64,000 nucleotides of DNA, from the NCBI GenBank assembly GCA_030849835.1, contig JASAOC010002019.1:1-64000 (forward strand), in the 5' to 3' direction. The stretch is from Herpetomonas samuelpessoai (Eukaryota; Euglenozoa; Kinetoplastea; Trypanosomatida; Trypanosomatidae). The position numbers were made by a program, and so were the translations under genes. The notes beneath the pieces were generated by a model. The model was given only the letters and a program-made list of their open reading frames with translations, ran no database searches and was not told the DNA's origin. Shown here in pieces: positions 1 to 11,644 of this stretch (position 1 is its first letter; each line of letters begins with the position of its first letter).

Positions 1-3000
1 GGGCGCTGTAGTCTGTCTCCTCGGAGGATCTGTCAAAGTACCGTTCCGTTTCCCCGTCGTCAAGAGCGTTGATGTCCTTCGTGGGATGCCTGTCCGAGCT
101 GAGCGCCGGTGGTGTAGCAGCGGTGGGAGGGGACGGGGCGTCTCCTGAGTCTGCGTTGGCCACTGGTGTGAAGGTGTCGTGAGGACGCTCTGGTGAGTGC
201 TCTGTCAGATGCGGCGCATCGCTCTCATCCACTGGATAAATTGGTGTAGGTGCGGTGGACGAATCGCGGGCACTGCATTCGAGGACAGGTACCTTAAAGG
301 CGTTGTAATGGGCGGCTTTAACGAGATCAGCTTCCACTGCGTCAAGGTCGTTTGTTGTTCGAGCGCGGCCGCCGAGAATTTCATCACGGCGCTGGAATAG
401 CTCGCTCATCGCCTCGCTCTGAACCGCCTCCGCAGGCACCGGGCGGGGGAAGTCAGGCACCTGCGCCCGCAGCCGATCAACTGATTGCTGCTGAGCAAGG
501 TTTGTGGACTCGCGATCTTCGAGATGGATGCGGAGTCGGTCCCGAGCTGCTGGATGGAGTACTCCGTCAGCGTCTCGTTCCAGAGAATGCATGACATGGG
601 GATTTGTTTGCAGATAGTGCAGCCGGTCGTCTGTCATCGCATTGGCTGCTGGTTCACCTCCTACAACCCCAGCAATGGCCGCCCAAGCCTCCAAGGTGGC
701 GTCACTCAAGTCGTCCGCACGTTTCGCGAGGTGGTAATGCAAAAGAGAAATCGCGGCAGCACGGTCGCCGTCATCAGAATGCTTTGGAGAGTCTGGTGCG
801 CGAGGGGAATGATGGAAGCTACCGCTGTCTTCATCGCGGAGGGCATCCCCGTACGCCGCGATAAGCTGAATGAACACTTCATCTGTATCCAAGGGAAGAT
901 ACTCCAGGGAGACACCACGACGCTGCGGGTATAGCAAGTACGGATGGCGAGCGAGAAGGGCAGCGTTGTTGTCTTGGTGCTGTGACGAACGGAGGCGCAG
1001 AAGATGCGCGGCTTCAACAGCGGCCTTGATGGTTGCCTTACGCATCCGAGGTGAGGGAAGGGAAGACGCCGAAGCCGACTCTGACCGCTCCGTCCCTGAG
1101 CTTTCAGCTTTAACTGCAGCCGGATTGCTGGCGATATATTTTGCGACCGCCCCAGTTGGAATGCCGAAAATGAAATTTCGATGAATCCCACGGAACGTTT
1201 TCGCCGCGAGAGAAATCTGCTCGCTGCCAAGAGCCCAGAGATGGGCAATGAACTCGTTCTCTGAGTTTTCGAACCCGACTGATGATGGTCGTGCGTTCGA
1301 ACGTGTTCCAGCGGTGCCGTCCAGTCGCTGGCGCGATTGACACACCTCGTTGAGGAGCTCCCGCAGTGGCGGTACCGTTGGAATGCTTCCTGCTCCAACA
1401 GGCTCGTCGTCGAGCCCAAGGTCTGAGAAGAACATGCCATCGGTCGCTTCAATCGAAAAGAACGAATGCTCATCCAACAGCATTTCACTCGCAGTGGCGC
1501 GGAAGCGATCGGTCGCGGCGATTTCCCTTGCGAGGTAGACTGCGTAATTGTGCATCTCGTAGGCGTAGCGTCGGCATCGCAGAGCGGCATCAGAGGACGC
1601 CGCAGCCTCGGGTATGAGTTTCATATACGCCGCCTCTTTTTCTGAAAACTCAGAAGAGTTTTCGAGCTCCAACTGCGACCAGCAGACATTTTGTGCGGCG
1701 TGCAGGTTGCCGGCGGCGAGCTCCTCGCCCGACAAGAGCCGAGGTAAGTGGCGCTGGTCCAGGAAGTCGAAGTGAGCGCGCAGTGCTTCTTCTCTTTGCA
1801 GCATGGTCCTGGCGATGCCCTTGACATGCGCGCTCATCGACCTCTCAAGCTCTTGCAACTTGGCCAAGCATTCCTCACGCTGCGGCTGCGGCAGAGTCAA
1901 GGTTGTCGACGCCAAAATCTGCGCGTGCTGCTCAAACAAAAGACGAAACTTGTTGCTGGTGACGGCGTAGGGGATGTCGCTGATGTGAATACCGTAGTAC
2001 CGACGCTGAAGAAAAGGATACGTGGCCTCAAAATAGAGCCGGCGTCGGTACTTGTGCGCCTTCGCCTTCTGGGTAGCTTCGACAAGCTGAAGCAGTCGTA
2101 GATGTTGAAGCGTGGAGAGACACCTCACAGTCCCTTCGTCCCCAGCCGCACGCGCTTGTTCTCTCAGGTTACTCAGCTGGAGATAATACGCATCCTTGGA
2201 ATGGGGCAGATCCTGCAAGAAGACATCTGACTTGTTGAGTCCGTTAGAGGGTCCGCCTACCTCTCCACCCCCCAACACATCGCCATCAAGGGCCTGGGTA
2301 GACCAAACCTCGTCTAGGTTGAAGTACCATCGTTTAAGCGCGTTGGTGTCACGGTTGGCCCTAGAGATGCTCTGCACCTTCGCTAAAATCAGGTCATGGA
2401 GCTGCGAGGCGGCCTTCGCTCTAGCCTCCGTTCCTTCCCCGCTGCTCAGATCAACATCACGCGAAGCGCGTTGACGAACAGCAGCAAAGTAGTAGAGGTT
2501 TGAAGACCACGGAAGCAGCACATCCTCCATGATAGCACCAAGCTCCTGGTGGTGAATTCGCTCCCTCAGCGAAGGCCACGCCTCGTGCGCCTCACTGCCA
2601 TCCAAATACTGGCCCAACCGTGTGACGGTATACCGTTCCGCGATTCCCCCGCACAGAGCTCGTAGCTCTGCCTCAATGGCGTGGATGTCCAAGGCGCGGA
2701 GGTTGCGCAGTGCGGAAGAGCTGTCGGATGAGTGCCCAAAGCGAAAGGGTAACGGACGCTGTCGACGCGCCTCGTTGCTTGCGTGGCTGTGGGTGACAAG
2801 AAGGTCGCGGAGGTGGAAGCACTGCGCAAAGTACCGACTGGGTGTCGCCAGACATCTGTCAGGCGCTAGCCAAGGTGACAGGGCCTCTTGCCACGCCCAC
2901 GCGTCGTTCTCAAGGGCATCCGCGCGCGCCCAGAGTTCGCGTGCGTTTTGGTCCCGTGCTTCCCTTGTCGCCTTGCGAGTGATAAGACTCTGGCGCTTGT

Positions 3001-6000
3001 CTAGCAGCGAGGTGAACGCAGGGTCGTGCAAGATGTGTTCAAACGGAACAGGCAGCAAGACGTTCACCAGCGGTGCGGCGGCTTTGTTCCCGCCGTAGCG
3101 ATCCAAGAATTCGGCGTCCAAACGGGTAACGTAGTGACGTAGCCGGGCCTCTTGTTCCCCTCTCCAGTTCACGTAGGCAACGAGCTTTCGCTCCGCAAGA
3201 TTCACGGCAGTGGGGGAGGCGACGGAGCCAAATACAGAGGATTGGGATGGTGATCGGTCTGTGGCCACGGAATTGTCCTGGGAAGACTGTCGCTGCACCG
3301 CACGGTGGCGTGATCGCGCAGAAAGGAGCCCACCCTGGAGCAACCGAAGACGCTGCGCCAAGGTTCTGAAGTGTCGGTCATGCTTTAGGTCGAGGCTTCC
3401 CACATGTATCCTTCCGTCGTCCACCTTCTCTGGTAGAAACGGAAACTCCTCGAGTACGCTCCGGTCGTTGAGCAATTTATGGTAAAGTTCCTTCGCTCGC
3501 GCACGTAGGTCACGTTCAAGGGCGACGGCTTCTTCATTCGCATCCTGAGGGAGCCTAGCCCGCTCTCGCGCGAGGCTGACAAAGACGAGATCGGTGAGAG
3601 GGCGGATGTCAGTCCATGGAAAGCCTTGGCACTCTGCGTGGTCCAAAAACGGGTAGCGCCGGAGAAACGGGACATCCCACGGGGCGGTGTCCGTCAACCT
3701 GGTTGTGCTGATGTTCGCTGCCTGAGCGACTGGGGAAGTTGCCACAGCCGTCTGTGCTGGTGGAGACGAGACAGCTGCCACCGCTGTCATTGGAGGCGCA
3801 CGGTCCCTCTCCTTGGACGGCGACGTCCGCGTACGAAGGGAAGGAGAAGTTTCCGACGGGGCGAGGTGCGGTGCCGCACCAGCGGCGGACTGTCGAGCTA
3901 GGCGCACTTTCTGTGGTGCGTACGACTGCGCTGCGTTGGCCGCCCAACGGACAGCAGAAGGAGGACTCTCCTCTTTGTCGCGTGTTCTTCGTTGAGGAGT
4001 CGACTCTGCCGCGCCGGCACGGCCACTCTGCTGCTGGCGCCCGTGGCGGCGGCGCAAGGTTTCGAGATTGATGAGGTAGGCAGTGTAATCGGGATCGTTC
4101 ATGGGCACATGAGCTGCGTGGAAAGCAACGCCAGCGGCCTCCAGTGATGCCGCAGCTGCGTCGAGCATCATCAGCTCGATTTCCATCGCGCCGCGATTGT
4201 TCAAGACGACAGCGTACTCCCGACTTTGGGTACCGTAAAGCTTCGCTGCGTACTTGGCCGCGTCGTCGCACAGACGGAAGCACTGAGGGGCGAACCGCTT
4301 CAGGTCCCACGAGCGGTACACATGCGCGGTGTCCATTAGTAGCGTCGGCAATTCTGAGGCACGTGTGGGCTTCCGCTTTGCCAGACCAATCGCGGTCAGG
4401 AGGACCTGCACTGCGTCTTCATGACGACCNGGCATGACGGCACGAGTTTCTTACACTGCAACAGGCCCATGTACGGCTGCAGATGCAGCCAGGCGCCATG
4501 TTCGCTCCGCAGGTACGGGGGTAAATTCGCAATCGCAGCATAAAAGTGGCCGCACGCCTCTTCGACACAGCTGCGGAGCAGCACGACGTCCTCCCCGCGT
4601 CCGGAGCTCTGGAGCGTCTCGGCAACATGGAGGAGCCAGAAGCCGTACTCAACGTGGAGCCGCGCCTGGGTCTTGGCAGACGCGAGCTGCTGATACGCAC
4701 CGAGCAGCGCCGGAAACTGACTTCGTGCCTCGTAGATGTTTTGCGGTTCCATGCTTTTGAAGCGGACGTTGCACACGCCGCGCTCCATCATCCAGTACAC
4801 CAGCTCCGTAGGACCCCTCCCCTGACGCCACTGTTGTGCCTGGGCGGCGTCATTAGCCATCCGCAGCGCCACATCATATCGCTGGCGCCAGCACGCCACC
4901 TTACACGAGAGTGGGAGGCAGAAGGCATACCAGTGGCTGTCGTCCGTGCGGATGTTCCGGTAAAGGTCTGCTAGCTCCATGGCAGCTCTGGGGTCCACCA
5001 GAGAGGGAACCACGCGACTGTTCACGTACGGTTTCCACACAATCTCGCCACTGTTGGTTCCACCAAAAGCGGGTGAAGCAGACGCCGCGGTGTTGCTCGT
5101 CCCTGGTCGTGTGTTGACATTGGAGTTTCCCCTGCGGAATGTACCGCCGAGGAGGTGGCACACCCGTTCCACAACGGCACCCCGCCACGAGTGCCGACGC
5201 TCCGTCAGTGCAAACAGAAAATCCTTGTCCTCTGACACCACGCCGTATTTCTTGCAAACAAGGTCTAGGAAACGAACACGGAAATTTTTAGGGTCACAAA
5301 ATACGCTGCCAAGATGCTTGGTTAGCGTCTTTGCCAGCGCTACCTCATCATAGGCAATGCGTTTGCCCTGAACCTCGGTGTAGAATTCCTGCTTCGCCGT
5401 ACGACTGAGCATCTCACAACAGACCACGTCCATAACCGCTGAAATGGTCTCATCCGGGTATTGATTGGACAGAGACAAGCGGCGAACAACCTGTTTGAGC
5501 AGACATAAGTTGATACCGTAGTAGTGCAGTGTAGTGGTGAGGTCAGCTGCTCTCGCAGAGAGAACGGCCGATGCCGACGGTGCTGACGAGGACGCCAAGT
5601 TTACTGGAGTTCTGCGGCAGCACACATCCACAATGGCCTCCTGGACGCTGGGGTGGTCCAGCATGTCCAAGGTGTTCTGCGCGCCTTCCGTCACGTAGGT
5701 GCAGAGGCGCAGCATCTCCTGCCGTTTCATGATGGTGTCATCGCCAAACAATGGGGTAAGCGTGGCGTTGGAGTTGGTAACATAGCATCGGCCGTCGAGC
5801 CCTTCGTACACCTCAATGGTGCTGTCGGGGAAGGGAATGTGGAGCGCGTCCGCGATGAACGCCAACTCCGCCTCCACCTCACTGTCGCTTTCAGAGTTGG
5901 TCCCGTAAAGACGCTTCGGAGACGACGTCATGGGCACAAGCGCCTGTGCCAGGACAGGCATGCCACGGTAGTAGAACATCGCCGAGAGGGGTACGGAGAG

Positions 6001-6555
6001 AAGTCGGCTGTTGCTCTGCAAGATGCCACGCAAGGAGGCAATGTAATTACGCCCGCTCCGGCTGTCAGGCAGAATGCGGAAGAAGACGTTTCCCTGACGG
6101 AAGCACTGGATAAACTTTGGCTGCTCAGGGGGCATGTCGTCGTCAAGCCGGACAATCTTTACAATCGTCTCCACCGCTTCCATTTCAAACTGAGTCTCAA
6201 TGTCACGCAGCCGTTCTTTACGCGCCTCGGCGCCGGCGAGGGTGAGGTCATCCATCTCCCACGCCAGCTGAAATTCAGCGTTCCAGTCGCGGCATGCTGG
6301 GGTGATGTCTGCGCATGAAGAAAGGTATGGCTTCGGTGCAGTTTGCTGAATGGGGAAGGCTGGTGCCTTGCGGATGGCCAGCCGCTCTTCCAGGCTCCAG
6401 CTCGTGGCGGTTGTGGTTGTCCCAGCACTGCCAGCACGCACCCCGCCGCGTGGTAAACTCAAGGACGCGCGGCGTGGTGATCCGCGACCGAGACGCGTGC
6501 CCGGTGCTGGGGCTGGAGCTGGGGAAGCACTGGATGGGCGCAGTGTCGACCGCAT
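1..6555 (-). CDS. Giant CLU-like/TPR-like protein A (partial; runs off left edge; assembly gap inside)
   Basis: The ATG is at 6555. The first 708 codons hold a module resembling the CLU (clustered mitochondria) domain: DWNAEF near residue 88, SRSGRNYIASLRG near 165, GLDGRCYVTN near 250 and HYYGINLCLL near 341. The gene then reaches the N at 4430. One frame stops at 4396. The next frame (codons 4429 to 2) is open for 1476 codons and leaves the window without a stop. It begins with a TPR-like stretch (GRHEDAVQVLL, then DTAHVYRSWD) that aligns with the end of the neighbouring paralogue, so this is one gene of at least about 2185 residues. Later parts are low-complexity linkers and charged helical segments that I do not recognise. 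CLUH/Clu1 proteins bind mRNAs for mitochondrial proteins. Whether this divergent member does so is unknown. The CLU assignment rests on motif resemblance only. Confidence 0.72.
4430..4430. other. Single N: likely collapsed assembly gap inside the CLU-like gene
   Basis: This is the only ambiguous base I noticed in the window. Reading frame on the minus strand changes across it. The paralogue at 8384-10504 has about 43 residues between the aligned blocks that flank this point (CRQLMPAG and GNHEEA in the paralogue; CKKLVPSC and GRHEDA here). Sequence is therefore probably missing, not just one uncertain base. Confidence 0.75.
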
Positions 6556-8383
6556 GGAGCTTCTGCGCTTCTACTTACTGGATGGCTGCTCCGTTGATGT
6601 TACCACACAAGGAAGGGGTAAACTCCACAGCGCAGATGGCAACGGCGTGGAAGATAGTTAGGGGTACAGGCTACTCGAGAAGAGAGGTACGTTCTCTTCA
6701 AACTACGTGGATCGGGCAAGCAACAGTCGATGACAAGCAGATGATTCCAATGTAATGGGGAGACACAATGGGAGTTGGGTCGCTGCTAATGGTCTACGAA
6801 ACAACGAGCAAAGCAGCGGAGCGACCACCGGGACCTGTCCGCACACTTGGCGATAAGAAATGTTGGGAGAAAAAGGCTCAGATGTTAACTAGACAATGCC
6901 CAGCGGCTATTGAACTTGTACCTGAAATGGATAAAAGAGCAGATAAAACGGTGTGATACAGGAGCTCACACAACGATAACGATGAGGCAGTTGTATGTAC
7001 AGGTCACCAAGTGGATGACGTTCTGGAAAGAAAAGCACAGATGTACTCAAAGAAAAAAAAAAAGAGGTCAGATATAGAAAGAGTAGGTCGACACGGTGTG
7101 GGTGTGACCTCTCCGCTGAAGTACAATGCTTCTGTGTCTAAGATAGGGATACAGATTCGGAAAAAGGCAAATATATGCAACTACTTTATGCCGAGCAACA
7201 AAAGTGTAAGAAGAGCGAAGCACTACGACATTCACACGTCAAATGTTAAGAAACGAGGAATTGAAAGGGGGAGTTGACAATTGTTCAGACACTTCACACG
7301 CCATTACGGTAGTTTGGGCCACGAGCGCATATCCCTTGCAGCGTTGTGCTACGGCAGTCAGCTGCCCATATGCGGCATATAGCGTACACCCGAATGGTGC
7401 TGAGTGAATGGGTGAGACAGGCGTTTCAATGGCTCAAAAGAGAAGGGAGCGGCGCGCACGACCTAGCCATGACGGCTGCCGTCGTGAACCCAAAAATAAA
7501 ACGTTCAATCGCGTTGAGTCGTTCACAGGACGTCTCTTTGGTCCGCTTTATTCAGTGGTTTGGTTTCGGTTTACCTTCGATAGAGGGAATGAGAGCTCGT
7601 GCAAGAAACAGAATATGAGGAAAGCGCAGTCAGACAATGTTGTCATGATTGACGTCAACGACGGTCACAACTATGGGGAGTTACCTACACGCGCGGGGGT
7701 GATAACGCCTCCGGTCTCCTCAGGCACATCACAGAGTTGACAGCTTGTTACCACCACATAGGCGCGAACGGAAACGTGAAAAAAAAAAAAAAAAAGATCC
7801 ATGCCCTCTATTCGCCAAGGATTCAAAGAATATCTTCACGGAGAATCACCACCCTCTAATTACAGAAAAAAAAATTGATAGAAAAAAGTGTGTAAGAAGA
7901 CAACGCTCGCCCCTGCGCATAGAATGTTCACAAATCACACAGAAATGGTTGAGGCTTCATGAGCACGTGCACGTCCACGTGTATTCACAACGCAGACAGG
8001 CGTGACCTCAACAAAGGGAGTGGGGAAGGCATATGATAGAAATAAGACGGTTGAAGTTTCTACAGGAATAAGGTGTTGGTTTGTTTATGAGAAAGCGGAA
8101 TACTTTGGATAGCAACTATAGGAACGGAGTGAAACAGTCAACGCATTCCCTGCTGCCTTTGTGTGAGGCGATCGCCTCCGCAAGTCTCCCATGTCACTAT
8201 GAGACCCCCATTGGCCCCATCCGACTTTATGGCAATTAAAAAAAAAAAAAAAATGTGGTATCGACAACAGTACAGGAAAATACAAGTCCTTAAATGCATC
8301 ACACATAGAACAATGACGCCCGGTAGGGATGTTGGCGCTCTGGCCATTCCAATAGACGATGACGAAGGCATAAGTGGCTGTGC
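6556..8383. other. Intergenic region between CLU-like genes A and B
   Basis: This 1.8 kb has no convincing ORF and is the longest spacer within the minus-strand unit. It is AT-richer than the genes and holds runs of A on the plus strand at 7779-7795 (17 A), 7865-7873 and 8238-8253 (16 A). These read as T tracts on the coding strand and could serve as polypyrimidine signals for trans-splicing of A and polyadenylation of B. I see no tRNA or other RNA gene. Confidence 0.7.
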
Positions 8384-10504
8384 CTACAGCGTGGCAACGG
8401 CGCGACAGTACGCGTCGTATTTGACGGGGTCCCAGGCACGATACACGTTAAGTGTGTCGTTGCGGAGGGCCTTAAGATCTAGCAAGGACCGCTTCACCTT
8501 CTTACCCATCCCAACCGCTACCGTCAAAAGCTTGGCTGCCTCCTCGTGGTTCCCCTCCATCGCCAGCTCCATGCCGAGTTCCCAGAGGTACTCCACAAAC
8601 TGGTCTGACGGAGCGACTAGGTTGGCGAGGTAGGTGGCATCCGCGGCGAGGGGCTGCAGCGGTACGCGGCCCCGTCCCTCAGCACCAGCCGGCATCAACT
8701 GCCGGCACCGCAGCAAACCCAGGCCCGGCTGGATGTACAGCCATGCCCCCTCTGCGCTGCGCAAGGTGGGTGGCAGAAGGCGCTCCGCGGTGATAAAGTG
8801 ACGACACGCCTCCTCGGACATGTCCACGACGTGCGATGCGCCGAGCATCCAGCAGCCTGCGTCGATGTGGAGCTTGGCGCGTGTGACGGGACTTCCCCAG
8901 CGCTCGTACCCATCCAGCAATCGCACCAAGACGGCGCTGCCTTCACTAATGTTGCTCACCGACGGCACGATGAACAGGAGACGGCAGAAGGTCGCCATAG
9001 CCTTGAGGCAACGCAGCGAGAGCTCGCCAGACTTGGCCTGCGCAGCCTGCACCGCCTCACACGCCAAGTTGAGGGCATCCCCCCAGCGCCCCTGCCACAC
9101 CGCAGCACGAATGCGCAGTGGTGTGCAGAAGGCCATGTGGTGCTCCTCGTTCGTCACCACGTTGCGATAAAGCGGGTCCAAAGAGAGAAGCATCTTGGGG
9201 TCGCACAGGCGCGGCGCGACACGGGCAGCGACCAACGGTGCCCACACAATGGTTTTCCGGTTCGCGGAGGCTGTCGATGCCACGGAAGGCTCCCGCTCGT
9301 CCGTCGCCATGACGGCACGCGCACCGACCAGCACCGACGCGCGCTCCACTACCAGAGCGGGTGCATCGCGGCGCAGCGTCATGAGGGTCTCCAAAATTTC
9401 TTCGTCCTCCCCGTCCACGTTGGCGATGGCGTACTTGCGCATCAGCGCCCGCAGGAACTTTCCCTCGCGCTCCGGGTCCGTCTCGAACGCGTCCTTGAGT
9501 CGGAGTGCGAAGCACTTGCTAATCGCAACATCGTCCAAGCCCAGTCGCTTCGCCTGCACCTCCAAGTTGAACTCTTGCTTAACCGTACGTGCCATCATTT
9601 CCACGGCGACTACCGTTTTGAAGGCCTCCCAGTCCCCCGCCTGAACCTCCGCGCCTTGACGCACGGCGTCTAGCACGCCTTTGAGGAGGCACAGGTTGAC
9701 TCCGTAAAAATGCAGTGTATCGCATAAAAGCTTTTGTTGCTCTGCGGGCTCATTGCTAGGACCCGTCACAACCTGCATCAACGCGGCGTGCACGGCAGGG
9801 TTGCGCAAGACATTGAGTGTGTCCTCGCACGTCGCTGTGACGCATGGGCACAGGGAAAGCATCTCGCACCGCTTAATGGGACCGTCGAGAAGGGTGGCGT
9901 CGTCAAGCGCGATGGTGGTCACATTGGTGCTGGTCACATACAGTCGACCGTCTAGGCCTTCGTACGTTTCCATGACGACGAGGTCTGGCAAAGGTGTGTT
10001 CAGCGCGTCCGCGATCCTCTCCAGCTCCGCCTCTACCTCCGCACTCGGATGAGTCGCGTTTTCGCCATGCACCTTGATGGGGTCATGCGATAGTGGCGCG
10101 AGCGCCTGCGCGAGAACCGGCGTGCCGCGGTACATGATGAAGCACGACAGCGGCACCGTGAGAAGGTCACTGCGGGACTGCAGGACGCCGCGCAGCGAGG
10201 CAATGTAGTTCCGTCCGCTGCGGCTGTCGGGAAGCACGCGGTAGAAAATGTTGCCTTCGCGGTAGCAGAGCAGCTGCTTGGGGATCCGTTGGGGGCCCTT
10301 GGCCGTATCCATCGTGACAATGCGCATGGCGCCACGGGCAGCCTCCGCCTCAAAAGCGGCTTCCACGTTATAAATCTCCTTCTGCCGCTTCTCCGCAAGC
10401 TCTAGGCTCGTGTCCTCCAATTCCCATGCCGTCTGGAATGTTTCATTCCAGTTAGGGAAGGCGGTCGAGAAGCCACCGCAGCACTCAACGTACACCTTGT
10501 CCAT
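8384..10504 (-). CDS. Compact CLU-like protein B (706 aa)
   Basis: This protein is a clear paralogue of the first 700 residues of gene A. Shared landmarks are NWNETFQTAWELED near residue 18, SRSGRNYIASLRG near 93 (identical to A), GLDGRLYVTS near 182 and HFYGVNLCLL near 262. A helical TPR-like tail ends with GNHEEAAKLL and NVYRAWD, just where A continues for another 1470 codons. The frame extends 20 codons upstream to a GTG at 10564, but the first ATG is at 10504 and is the better eukaryotic start (MDKVYVECC). It is thus the minimal form of the family: CLU-like module plus TPR-like end, without the long C-terminal extension. It may be a truncated duplicate of A, or A and C may be extended forms of an ancestor like B. 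Its cellular role is not known from the sequence. Confidence 0.82.
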   Translation of the reverse strand: MDKVYVECCGGFSTAFPNWNETFQTAWELEDTSLELAEKRQKEIYNVEAAFEAEAARGAMRIVTMDTAKGPQRIPKQLLCYREGNIFYRVLPDSRSGRNYIASLRGVLQSRSDLLTVPLSCFIMYRGTPVLAQALAPLSHDPIKVHGENATHPSAEVEAELERIADALNTPLPDLVVMETYEGLDGRLYVTSTNVTTIALDDATLLDGPIKRCEMLSLCPCVTATCEDTLNVLRNPAVHAALMQVVTGPSNEPAEQQKLLCDTLHFYGVNLCLLKGVLDAVRQGAEVQAGDWEAFKTVVAVEMMARTVKQEFNLEVQAKRLGLDDVAISKCFALRLKDAFETDPEREGKFLRALMRKYAIANVDGEDEEILETLMTLRRDAPALVVERASVLVGARAVMATDEREPSVASTASANRKTIVWAPLVAARVAPRLCDPKMLLSLDPLYRNVVTNEEHHMAFCTPLRIRAAVWQGRWGDALNLACEAVQAAQAKSGELSLRCLKAMATFCRLLFIVPSVSNISEGSAVLVRLLDGYERWGSPVTRAKLHIDAGCWMLGASHVVDMSEEACRHFITAERLLPPTLRSAEGAWLYIQPGLGLLRCRQLMPAGAEGRGRVPLQPLAADATYLANLVAPSDQFVEYLWELGMELAMEGNHEEAAKLLTVAVGMGKKVKRSLLDLKALRNDTLNVYRAWDPVKYDAYCRAVATL

Positions 10505-10830
10505 GCTGCAACGAAGGGAATCTTTGTCGTTTCGCGACTCCTCGGCACGCACGGAACGGAGCACACAAAGTCAACGCGCTTGCTGGGGAGGGAATCTATC
10601 ACGACGACAGGAAACGAGGAACGCCGGAACGAACCCAAGAGGCACAATGCTGGCGGTTGAAAAGCCGGAAACCAGAGGGTAAACCAGACTTTTGGATTGA
10701 TTCGCTAGAGAATAGCGTGACAAAGTCTCTACAACAGGCGAGCGGAAAAGTTGCGAAAGGCGTCCCGACGCAGGGAAGAAACGGAATAAATGGACGAGGT
10801 CGATGAAACCAAGTTGGTGAGGAAAAAAAG

Positions 10831-10880
10831 ACAATACAGGAAAATACAGGAAATACAGAAAATACAGAAAATACAGGAAA
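10831..10880. repeat. Short tandem repeat, ATACAG core, five copies
   Basis: Five ATACAG cores are separated by 3-4 bases of G/A, giving a 9-10 bp period. The array lies in the spacer upstream of CLU-like gene B and makes the coding strand pyrimidine-rich. Confidence 0.85.
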
Positions 10881-11105
10881 ACAAAGAAACGAAATGTAAA
10901 AGATAGGCAGTACAAGGAAAAGAATAATGTGTTGTTGGTGTTTTTTTTCTGAAACGATACACGCTGTCGCGTAACCACTTGAGTAAGTACAGCTACCAAG
11001 GAAAGTTTAAAAGGCGTGGAGAGAAGATTTAACGTTGGCCCTGCTGTTTGCGAGGGCATGCATCCTCTCATCGTGCCTTCTCGCGAACTCTCAGACATAT
11101 ATTTG

Positions 11106-11126
11106 ATTATTATTATTATTATTATT
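11106..11126. repeat. (ATT)7 microsatellite
   Basis: Seven perfect ATT units lie in the spacer between CLU-like genes B and C. Confidence 0.9.
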
Positions 11127-11644
11127 TTGCAGGCCGTGAGCACCGCAGCGGTTTCTCCTGCGTGAATCCCTCCTAACTGTTATGAGCACTCTGAAATAAT
11201 GCAGGTCGTTATGCTAGCTTCGCCTAATGTCGGGTGCACCCATCTCTTTTAATTTTGATTAGGTTGCACAGCGTTGCCGAGTCTTGGTTTCCTTTCGTAC
11301 GGAATATACGTTGACGTATGTGAATGCATCTTCTCGTTTCTTCCTCCTCCGTGCCCTCTTTGGCACACCCGCCAGCTCAGCCGGCAGCCCCTAAAGCGTT
11401 GATCCGCTTCGACGCCAGATAGCATTTCAAGGAGGACATTCGGAAAGACGAGCAATAAGCAAAAGGTAACAGGAGGTACGCGTGTACAAGAGAACGCAAA
11501 CTGCAAGTTGATGCACCCTCAGGCTCTGTTTGGGAATCACGACAGACGCACGAAAAAAGCACGTACATGGGCAGATCTCGCCTCTTCTGCCGTCGACCAG
11601 CGAGGAGAGCCAGCGGAATCGCGAATGCGGCTCGTGGGGAGCTC

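Larger units (their letters stand above)
10505..11644. other. Intergenic region between CLU-like genes B and C
   Basis: No credible gene. The plus strand is purine-rich near 10820-10885, giving a T-rich tract on the coding strand that may direct trans-splicing of gene B. It also holds an ATACAG tandem repeat and an ATT microsatellite, listed separately. Confidence 0.7.

Noticed and set aside
706-1590. Minus-strand open frame of 294 codons
   Set aside because: It overlaps the 1476-codon frame of CLU-like gene A in another frame, and its product is Ser/Arg-rich without motifs.
10502-10564. GTG start at 10564 for CLU-like gene B
   Set aside because: A non-ATG start is unlikely in a kinetoplastid nuclear gene when an in-frame ATG lies 20 codons on and all recognisable motifs follow it.
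10571-11143. Open frame of 190 codons on the minus strand between CLU-like genes B and C
   Set aside because: Its product is repeats of Ile, Phe, Leu and Tyr made by the ATT and ATACAG repeats and T tracts. No domain-like sequence.
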